A DNA stretch of 32,106 nt from Phycisphaerae bacterium. GTDB taxonomy: Bacteria > Planctomycetota > Phycisphaerae > UBA1845. The number at the start of each line of letters is the position of its first letter. Position 1 is the stretch's first letter. The notes under the pieces were generated by a model that saw nothing but the letters and a program-made list of their open reading frames with translations, made no database searches and had not been told where the DNA came from. Position numbers and translations under genes: made by a program. Positions 25,970 through 32,106 of this stretch are shown one piece after another. Location of the stretch: the NCBI GenBank assembly GCA_029260035.1, contig JAJDEA010000215.1:1-32106 (forward strand). The letters run 5' to 3'.

Positions 25970-26130
25970 TCGTTCCGGCGAGCTAGAGAAAGCCCGATTC
26001 TTCTTTAGCGTTCGGACGCTGCCATTAGACGCTACGACCAAGAAAGGCTTGGGCTTGTCGATTGACCAGCCCACGCGAAAGTTTAGAATCATGCCGATGC
26101 CCCCATACTGTTGCGCACGAGAGTCTTTAA

Positions 26131-27141
26131 TTGCCTGACAATGATACATCTCCCGAGCGCTCGCGCATGTCTTTCGGAGACCACCTCGACGAGTTGAGGG
26201 CCTGCCTGATCCGCGCACTGATTGGTGCAATGCTCGGCGCCGCTATCGCACTGTTTTTCGGCAAAGACATCCTGGAAATCATTTTTCGACCGTTGCAAAT
26301 CGTGCAATTCGCGAACGGACTCCAGCCGAGCCTGCAGGTGCTCGCCCCTACCGGCGCATTCCTGGCGTACTTGAAGATCAGCTTGATCTCAGGATTAATC
26401 ATCGCCATGCCATGGGTCTTGTATCAGATATGGAGGTTCGTCGCCTCCGGCTTGTATCCTCGCGAGCGCAGGTTTGCAAAACTCCTTGGGCCAGCATCGA
26501 CAGCGCTTTTTGTCATCGGTGTACTCTTCCTGTATTACGCCGTGCTACCAATCGTATTGCACTTCTTCATTCGATTTAACAAATCGTTCGATCTCCCCAG
26601 CTTACAGCCATCAGCAATCCAGAACTTGCTTCTAGCGAAGGATTCAGATAGTGAAGTCGTCAATCCATTTCTCGATGACGACAACACCTTGCGCATCCCG
26701 ATCGGCGAAAGAAAGCTCGAAGACACTCGAACCGGAGAGGCCTGGATTGACCCAGCAACGCGTAGGCTTTTATTCAAGACAGAAAAGGGAGTCCTGTCGG
26801 TAGCACTAACACCTGAAGCGACTCCCTCCACAATGCAAAGTCAATTCGCATTGGATTTCTACATTTCGTTTGTATTGATGCTTGCGCTGGCATTTGGAAT
26901 CGCGTTTGAAACACCAATCGTCGTACTCTTCTTGGCATGGACGGGAATTGTTCCGAGATCAACGATGGTTCGCAGCAGGAGGTATGTGCTGCTGGGCATG
27001 CTTGTACTTTGCGCTTTGCTGACACCGCCGGACGTTTTCAGTCAACTGCTTCTTGTCGTCCCTATGTACCTGCTATATGAACTGGGGATGCTCGTTGCAC
27101 ATTTCGTAGAACGGCGCGCTGACAATTCGGCGAAGGACTGA
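26131..27141 (+). CDS. tatC: Twin-arginine translocase subunit TatC with enlarged periplasmic loop
   Basis: TatC recognises twin-arginine signal peptides and exports folded proteins across the inner membrane with TatA/B. The 336-residue protein has the family marks: FGDHLDELR near the N-terminus, RFVASGLYPRERR (110s loop), FGIAFETPIVV (E260) and LTPPDVFSQ (D301), and six membrane helices. It is about 85 residues longer than usual. The extra part is a hydrophilic insertion at about 151-240 between helices 3 and 4, on the periplasmic side. The start is TTG 26131, directly after an in-frame stop, with GAGAG about 7 nt upstream. ATG 26167 (MSFGDHL) is a real alternative. No tatA or tatB is visible here. 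Confidence 0.92.
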   Translation: MPDNDTSPERSRMSFGDHLDELRACLIRALIGAMLGAAIALFFGKDILEIIFRPLQIVQFANGLQPSLQVLAPTGAFLAYLKISLISGLIIAMPWVLYQIWRFVASGLYPRERRFAKLLGPASTALFVIGVLFLYYAVLPIVLHFFIRFNKSFDLPSLQPSAIQNLLLAKDSDSEVVNPFLDDDNTLRIPIGERKLEDTRTGEAWIDPATRRLLFKTEKGVLSVALTPEATPSTMQSQFALDFYISFVLMLALAFGIAFETPIVVLFLAWTGIVPRSTMVRSRRYVLLGMLVLCALLTPPDVFSQLLLVVPMYLLYELGMLVAHFVERRADNSAKD

Positions 27142-27145
27142 CCAC

Positions 27146-28093
27146 TTACTTCAGTTGCCCAATCACTTCCCGAATCGATGTAAGGCCCCGATTTGCGACA
27201 TACGTCTTGAGATCATCGCAAATTTTCATGGGGATTTTCGGATCAACGAACAGTGCCGTACCAACGGCAATAGCTGTCGCACCAGCCAGGAAGAACTCTA
27301 CCGCATCACGCCAATCGCAAATCCCGCCCATACCAATAATCGGCACATTGGCATCGCGCGCCACGGCTCTATATACCCGTTGAACCATGCACACAGCGAT
27401 CGGCTTAATCGCTGGCCCGGACAAGCCGCCTGTTCGATTGGCGAGCATCGGTTTCCAGGTATCGACGTTGATCGCCATTCCCTGAACCGTATTGATAATT
27501 GAAAGGACATCCGCCCCACCATCAACCGCCCCTCTTGCTGTCTCGGCAATGTCCGTCACATTTGGAGACAGTTTGACGATAAGCTTGGCACGCTTGACCA
27601 AAGGCCTAACCGATTCGACAAGGCCTTTTAACCGATTCGGGTCCGTTCCAAACTCAAGCCCATCCGCCACATTCGGACAGGAAACATTCAACTCCAGCCC
27701 GGCTATACACTCGACGTCGTCGAGTCGGGAGCATACCGTTTGGAAGTCCTCCACTGAATGACCAACGACGTTGACAATCACGGGCGTCGAACGGTTTTTC
27801 CAGAATGAAACTTTCTCCGAAACGAATCGTTCAAGCCCGACATTCGCCAATCCAATCGCATTGAGCATCCCCCCTTTGGTCTCCACTGTTCGCTCGGGAG
27901 GGTTCCCCTTGCGAGGCTCCGGCGACACGGCTTTGGTCACGAACGCCCCAAGTTCTGAGATGTCGGCGTGTTCCGCGAACTCAGGACCATAGCCGCTCGT
28001 TCCAGATGCGGTCATCACCGGATTCGCCAACTTCAATCCTGCCAGGTCAACGGACAAATCAACTTGCGTGTTTTCGGTAGACGGCTTTGCCAT
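27146..28093 (-). CDS. pyrD: Dihydroorotate dehydrogenase, class 1 type
   Basis: The 315-residue FMN enzyme oxidises dihydroorotate to orotate in pyrimidine synthesis. The N-terminus has ANPVMTASGTSGYG. The active-site loop NVSCPNV has Cys139 as base, which marks the soluble class 1 enzymes rather than the membrane class 2 (Ser). The C-terminal flavin-phosphate motifs GMGGICDWRDA and GATAIAVGTALF are intact. Length and motifs suggest class 1B (NAD-linked through PyrK), but no pyrK is present in the window. Start ATG 28093 is chosen over an in-frame TTG at 28162, which adds a Cys-rich stretch unlike PyrD. It converges on tatC with only 4 nt between the stop codons. Confidence 0.93.
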   Translation of the reverse strand: MAKPSTENTQVDLSVDLAGLKLANPVMTASGTSGYGPEFAEHADISELGAFVTKAVSPEPRKGNPPERTVETKGGMLNAIGLANVGLERFVSEKVSFWKNRSTPVIVNVVGHSVEDFQTVCSRLDDVECIAGLELNVSCPNVADGLEFGTDPNRLKGLVESVRPLVKRAKLIVKLSPNVTDIAETARGAVDGGADVLSIINTVQGMAINVDTWKPMLANRTGGLSGPAIKPIAVCMVQRVYRAVARDANVPIIGMGGICDWRDAVEFFLAGATAIAVGTALFVDPKIPMKICDDLKTYVANRGLTSIREVIGQLK

Positions 28094-28262
28094 ATTCGCG
28101 AAGATGCAGCCATTGAAGCAACCTGTCAACTCACATTCGCTCGCACGGAGCCTCAGAGCCAAGAAAAATCTTCAAACTTTGGATGTCCCTTTAAGGAAAA
28201 GTCGAGACAACGCCACGAGCCTCACCGCATGCTCATGGACGATGACTAACCGAACGGTCAAT

Positions 28263-29018
28263 CTATTTTTTGGGTTTGATCGGCTGACGCAAAATGGTGC
28301 GCATTTTCTCCGGCGCGGTTCGATTGGGATCGGTCAGGTAGATTTCATGGTGATAGCCATTTCGCACGAACTTATGTTCCGCCGCGAAAGCGTCCATCTC
28401 TGCGATCGTCGCATGTTCATCCGCGTAAGGCCCCTTGTGGAGCATCTGAACGCATTGCCCTTCGGCCATTGTCTCCAAATGTACATCATTTACTGACGCA
28501 TCCTTTCCACGTTTCGCGGCCTTCGCAATTGCTTCGCGAAGTTGATCTGCGGTGATGAAGTCAGGCGTTCTGATGAGCAGCTTCCAATTCCACGTCTCGC
28601 GCGGCTCATCCATGAAGTAGTGCTCGTCCTTATTCCCCCACCAGAGTGCTTCAAGAGGCGCCACCTTGTAGTTGCTACCCGCTTGTTTGCTCTTCATTTT
28701 AATGCCATACGCAACGCCATAGATTGCCCCAACACTCTTGGTGAACTCCGGCCCACCCGGAGCCCCTCTCCCGTCAATGGCCAGGTATTGCGCCTTGCCG
28801 ACATCGATAAGCGTTGGTTTCTTTGGTTTGACGTATTCCTCTTTGTGTTGCTTTTGCAAATCGAGCGTATCGGATGACGCCATTTTCTTGGCACTCCCCT
28901 CTGCGAAGGCATAACCAGCTGTTAATAAGTAAATACAGATCATCGTCAAAGACATTGTGAACTGCTGAATAGCAGTCGCGGCATCGCCCTTTTTCTGGTC
29001 GAGAAATCGACGCATCAT
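28263..29018 (-). CDS. GyrI-like small-molecule-binding domain protein
   Basis: The GyrI-like domain covers about residues 50-248 and starts with the typical LDLQKQHKEEYVKPKKPTLI, then VGKAQYLAIDGRG and later CVQMLHKGPYADE. These SOUL/GyrI folds bind small hydrophobic or drug-like ligands. Read from 29018 the protein has 251 residues, and its N-terminus contains a signal-like stretch (MSLTMICIYLLTAGYAFA) that family members normally lack. Read from the ATG at 28883 (MASSDTL) it would be a normal-length cytoplasmic protein of 206 residues. I report the longer start because it overlaps the AraC stop by 4 nt (ATGA). GAGGGGAG about 10 nt before 28883 keeps the shorter one open. Confidence 0.82.
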   Translation of the reverse strand: MMRRFLDQKKGDAATAIQQFTMSLTMICIYLLTAGYAFAEGSAKKMASSDTLDLQKQHKEEYVKPKKPTLIDVGKAQYLAIDGRGAPGGPEFTKSVGAIYGVAYGIKMKSKQAGSNYKVAPLEALWWGNKDEHYFMDEPRETWNWKLLIRTPDFITADQLREAIAKAAKRGKDASVNDVHLETMAEGQCVQMLHKGPYADEHATIAEMDAFAAEHKFVRNGYHHEIYLTDPNRTAPEKMRTILRQPIKPKK

Positions 29019-29920
29019 GGTTGGTCCTCCAATGGGATATAGATGTCCGTAATGAGGTCTTCCGGTTTGGTATTCATGGGGGCATTCCGATAGAATTCAA
29101 GCGCCGGGGCAGAACGAACCTCCCTACCGCTCTTGGGCAGCCATTCGCCGAATAGCCGAGCGTAGGTAATCGAAAACTCGCTATAAGGTCCAACATGTCT
29201 CGTCACCGCATAGGCGCCACCCGCAATTTGCTGCAAAGCGACCGCTCCTTCAGGCTCTACCACACGATCAACAATGATACAAGCGTCACAACGAAGACGC
29301 TCTGGAGGTGTCACATCTGGGTCATCGTAGACCACACCAAACGCAATTGAGGTCGGCCCGACAAACCCTCGCGGCCCTGCCCACGAATACAAGCTCATCC
29401 AGGTGTCGCCCACCTGATCGTACGGTCCTGTGTGACGCATAAAAATCACTCGCATAGGGTCAATCGTTTCCACTTTGACGTCCATCTTATTCTCCCCATA
29501 GGAAACGGACTCGAATCCGCCTAGCGCTCCGTTGGCAACATAATGGATGCTCGCGCCAACTTGCTTGAAGGCCAAAGGCTGAACCTTGTCTCGAAAACCC
29601 GTTGGCGAATCGTCAAACATGGACCGAAATGTTCGCGTGAACGCCTCGTGTGATTCGTACCCGGCTTCAAGAGCAATGGTCGTCACAGACTGCCCGGTGT
29701 TTTTGAGCCGGTGCGCCGCACGTTCAAGCCGGAGTCGTCGCACATGTTTTTGAAGTGATTCGCCGATCATCCCGCGAAACACACGGTGGAAATGATAGGG
29801 CGAAAAATGTGCTACCTTTGCGAGTTCTTCAAGGCCAAGCGAATCGTCCAGGTGCTGCTGTATGTAGATCAGCACGCGAAGCATTCGCTGATGATAATCG
29901 GATTTTGTCACTGGCTTCAT
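29015..29920 (-). CDS. AraC-family transcription regulator with GyrI-like effector domain
   Basis: The 301-residue regulator has an AraC/XylS DNA-binding domain at the N-terminus (about 8-110): first helix-turn-helix LGLEELAKVAHFSPYHFHRV, then VTTIALEAGYESHEAFTRTF. The C-terminal domain (about 145-298) is GyrI-like (VIFMRHTGPYDQVG, AYAVTRHVGPYSE), the layout of Rob/SoxS-type drug- or lipid-responsive activators such as BmrR-like sensors. It probably senses a small ligand and controls neighbouring genes. The start ATG has GAGG 7 nt upstream. It is followed, with a 4-nt overlap, by a second GyrI-like gene, and it is divergent from the Cys-rich lipoprotein (30191), so it may control either or both. 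Confidence 0.92.
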   Translation of the reverse strand: MKPVTKSDYHQRMLRVLIYIQQHLDDSLGLEELAKVAHFSPYHFHRVFRGMIGESLQKHVRRLRLERAAHRLKNTGQSVTTIALEAGYESHEAFTRTFRSMFDDSPTGFRDKVQPLAFKQVGASIHYVANGALGGFESVSYGENKMDVKVETIDPMRVIFMRHTGPYDQVGDTWMSLYSWAGPRGFVGPTSIAFGVVYDDPDVTPPERLRCDACIIVDRVVEPEGAVALQQIAGGAYAVTRHVGPYSEFSITYARLFGEWLPKSGREVRSAPALEFYRNAPMNTKPEDLITDIYIPLEDQP

Positions 29921-30190
29921 GTTGTTACCTCAGCCGAAAGTATAACGCTCAACTTTTGCCACCGCTTGACCATTTTTGCGAATTCACCTCGATTCTTGCA
30001 CAAATTCAGTAACGAAAATCTGGCAATCGGCACGGCATATTGGGTCTCTAATGTCACACATACTCAAGAAGCGGTCGCATTACTCTCTCAATCCCCCTCC
30101 GCTGCAGCGCCAATTTGCGCCATCTTGCGTCGGACCAGAACCATCGTATGATGCCGTCCATTGAGTAGACCCCTTTGGAGAGGCAATCTA

Positions 30191-31738
30191 ATGGCACAAC
30201 TGGGACGCATCACTGGTATCTTCGCACTCGCAGCAGTATTGAGTATATCGTATGGTTGCAACACGCCTACAGACGGAAATGGCAATAGCAACACAAGCGC
30301 AAACGACAATCAGAATGATAACAATAACCTAAATGACAACTCGGCGAACGCATCCAGAGCAGCCCGACGAGATTTTTGGACAACAGAGGCCACCAGCGAA
30401 TCGCAACAGGATTTTTCTTCGTCGCCTGTGCCCGCAGGTTTTTTTGATTTCGACGGCAAGAGTTGTGAACCATTCACCGGCATGACTAATTTTGCTGGCT
30501 CACCCGTTGGGGAAAGCACGCTAGGCTCGGCAGACACAATCGTCGACCGCGAAGATGATCCTATTCAGCAGACGGATGCGGTTGGTACTGTGGGCACGGT
30601 CGATGTCGAAATCGTGTCGCTAAACCTTAGCAGCATGAATTCAATCACGGTCATGTGCGATGGCGAGCCTACCCAATGGAACATTCGAGCGACACTCTCC
30701 GACGCCCCGGCTCCACGGAGCACGCTGACCGCCACCAAAGAACACGACAACGGCGGAACTGCAAAAACCGTGCTAAACGTCTTGCTTCGTCTTGTGTTCA
30801 CCAACGTCGACGATCCCACTATTGAGAGGATCATGGATAATGGGGAAAACGGATTAGACCCTATCGTGTTCGAAGCGAACATTCCCTGGGTTCACGCGAT
30901 TGACACAACAAACCCTGACCCCACTACGTCATTTGTGCTCGGCGTAGCGGGCGGACCGAATGCAGCCAACTTGAACAAGAGTGCCGTCGCGGCTCAAGCG
31001 GCAGGCGATACGCTCATTACCTGTACCGAACACTTCAATCCCGGCGGCAGCCATCTTCACAACACTTGCACCACGGATACGGACAGCGATGGTGTTCCGG
31101 ACGGTGTGGATAACTGTCGTTTTCTTGTAAACTCAGACCAGGCCGACATGGATGGTGATACGTTCGGCGATGCATGTGATGCTTGCCCGGATGATCCAAA
31201 CTGTCCACAAACCGGCGGCGAGTGTGACGACGAGTGCGTCACACTGAACACGCAAATGTGTGCCATCATAGAGCCGCTCTTCGACTGGTTCTGCATGTGT
31301 GCGAATTGCTTCCCGCCGGATTGTGACATTACGACATATGTCGTGCCAGCGAGCTGCCAAGACCCAGAGGCAATCTTGAATGCCCAATTGCAAGGGGATT
31401 TTGAAAGCATCACAGAGCAGTTTATGGCGTTGGGCTGTGATCGATGCAATCTAGAACCTTGCGCTGCGCCGCCATGCGAGTTTCAGACTGTCGATGTCTG
31501 CGACTTCATCACTTGCCCCGAAGGCCAAATGTGCGATTCAACAACCGGTACCTGCTGCGATCTTGTCGATGGTCAATGCGCGGATACTTGCGTTCAAACG
31601 GGCTGCACGGACGGGCAATTCTGCAATCCGATTTCCGGCGTCTGCGAGAGCCTTCCGGACCTGGATGTTTCCTTCTGCTCGATCACGGGTTGCCCGGATG
31701 GACAGACGTGCAATGAAACAACGCAGATGTGTGAGTGA
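30191..31738 (+). CDS. Large Cys-rich lipoprotein with calcium-binding (TSP3-type) repeats
   Basis: This is a 515-residue surface lipoprotein. The signal peptide ends in ISYGC (C23). A low-complexity Asn/Asp/Ser linker follows (about 24-55), a common tether in planctomycete lipoproteins. The middle domain (about 60-300) is beta-rich and unassigned. Around 300-340, DTDSDGVPDGVDNC and DMDGDTFGDAC are thrombospondin type-3-like calcium repeats. The C-terminus is very Cys-rich, with three copies of the pattern C-x2-GQ-x-C-x6-10-C (CPEGQMC, CTDGQFC, CPDGQTC), likely disulphide-bonded knots. The start ATG has GGAGAGG about 7 nt upstream; a start at 30161 would only add ten residues before the signal peptide. 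Probable role: calcium-stabilised surface or adhesion protein; the ligand is unknown. Confidence 0.85.
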   Translation: MAQLGRITGIFALAAVLSISYGCNTPTDGNGNSNTSANDNQNDNNNLNDNSANASRAARRDFWTTEATSESQQDFSSSPVPAGFFDFDGKSCEPFTGMTNFAGSPVGESTLGSADTIVDREDDPIQQTDAVGTVGTVDVEIVSLNLSSMNSITVMCDGEPTQWNIRATLSDAPAPRSTLTATKEHDNGGTAKTVLNVLLRLVFTNVDDPTIERIMDNGENGLDPIVFEANIPWVHAIDTTNPDPTTSFVLGVAGGPNAANLNKSAVAAQAAGDTLITCTEHFNPGGSHLHNTCTTDTDSDGVPDGVDNCRFLVNSDQADMDGDTFGDACDACPDDPNCPQTGGECDDECVTLNTQMCAIIEPLFDWFCMCANCFPPDCDITTYVVPASCQDPEAILNAQLQGDFESITEQFMALGCDRCNLEPCAAPPCEFQTVDVCDFITCPEGQMCDSTTGTCCDLVDGQCADTCVQTGCTDGQFCNPISGVCESLPDLDVSFCSITGCPDGQTCNETTQMCE

Positions 31739-31849
31739 CGAAAATTCAGATACTGGACATACGGAATCGAGTGGGGAGCATGTGGGCCGTGTAGCGCGTC
31801 ATTGCCTTGCGAGCGAGGACGGTAGCATAATCTCAAAGGCGGTGAAAGC

Positions 31850-31895
31850 CGCTACGCAACCAAAACGGCTTCAATTAGCATCAAAACCCGTAGCG
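31850..31895 (-). terminator. Possible 3' hairpin after the fabG-type gene
   Basis: CGCTACG (31850-31856) and CGTAGCG (31889-31895) are complementary, with a 32-base loop that includes T-rich runs on the minus strand. The right arm abuts the TAA of the reductase gene. A second small stem GCGG/CCGC (31839-31852) partly overlaps it. There is no terminal U-tract, so the termination role is uncertain. Confidence 0.25.
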
Positions 31896-32106
31896 TTACA
31901 TATACATGCCACCATTGACGCTGATGACCTGCCCGGTAATGAAGGACGCGAGTGGGCTTGCAAGGAATTGAACAGATGCAGCCACTTCCTCCGGCCTGCC
32001 GAGGCGCCCCATAGGTGTCAGGCTACGGACAACGTCCAGCCCTTCTTTTGAAACAGCTGCGGTCATGTCCGTTTCGATAAATCCGGGGGCGACAGCATTA
32101 ATTGTC
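31896..32106 (-). CDS. fabG: 3' end of a FabG-type short-chain reductase (runs off right edge)
   Basis: The last 70 codons of the gene are visible, read from the right edge to TAA at 31896-31898. The translation contains [13 protein letters not shown], then [20 protein letters not shown], and ends [14 protein letters not shown]. This is the standard C-terminus of 3-oxoacyl-ACP reductase FabG, which reduces beta-ketoacyl-ACP with NADPH in fatty acid synthesis. The upstream part, with the cofactor site and the Ser-Tyr-Lys triad, lies outside the window, so another SDR-family member with the same end cannot be excluded. Fatty-acid genes such as acpP often flank fabG but none is visible on this side. 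Confidence 0.85.
   Translation of the reverse strand, partial: TINAVAPGFIETDMTAAVSKEGLDVVRSLTPMGRLGRPEEVAASVQFLASPLASFITGQVISVNGGMYM

Noticed and set aside
31494..32051. 185-codon plus-strand frame at the right end
   Set aside because: It overlaps the Cys-rich lipoprotein in another frame and is antisense to the fabG 3' end, both of which are well supported.

Overview
The window looks like chromosomal DNA from a planctomycete, most likely a Phycisphaerae-like lineage. This placement is inferred from gene content, not from a marker gene. The clues are: a membrane Ser/Thr kinase with an N-terminal zinc ribbon; a SpoVG homologue carrying an inserted zinc ribbon; a TatC with an enlarged extracytoplasmic loop; a secreted protein ending in a VSEWG-type (IPTL/PEP-CTERM-like) sorting tail; a lipoprotein with an Asn/Asp-rich linker and thrombospondin-type calcium repeats; an ECF sigma factor; and a TMTC-like glycosyltransferase with TPRs. 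I see no rRNA, tRNA, CRISPR array, integrase or insertion sequence.

Layout, left to right. A secreted protein runs off the left edge (1-255, minus). The CTERM secreted protein (722-1954) lies 43 bp downstream of the Ser/Thr kinase (1998-4949). A dense signalling operon follows (14017 down to 5331, minus): large membrane hybrid histidine kinase, CheY-like receiver, receiver-GGDEF, receiver-histidine kinase, CheY-like receiver, double receiver. Every junction overlaps by 4-11 nt except one 51-nt gap, so the six genes read as two successive kinase/CheY/receiver triplets. Eight receiver domains are encoded and none is fused to a DNA-binding domain. The only recognisable enzymatic output is a diguanylate cyclase, so the operon probably feeds c-di-GMP or protein-protein outputs.

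The middle part carries an ECF sigma factor (14543-15139, minus). Divergent to it is a small secreted cohesin-like protein (15547-16134, plus), whose 5' leader can fold into three helices closed by a long-range stem. That gene ends in a strong intrinsic terminator. A housekeeping block ispE-spoVG-glyS (19897 down to 16377, minus) follows; ispE next to spoVG is an old conserved neighbourhood. Then come a five-haem lipoprotein cytochrome c and the TMTC-like membrane protein.

The right part holds a secreted HEAT-like protein and tatC (both plus), pyrD convergent with tatC (4 nt between stops), an AraC-GyrI regulator translationally coupled to a stand-alone GyrI-like protein, and a large Cys-rich lipoprotein. 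The 3' end of a fabG-type reductase enters from the right edge (31896-32106, minus).

The items most worth following up are the structured leader at 15411-15512, the tandem-triplet phosphorelay operon with a possible degenerate nucleotidyl-cyclase-like tail on its second kinase, a 39-bp intergenic repeat present at 419-457 and 16341-16379, and the repeated FGAGIL peptide in the SpoVG tail.
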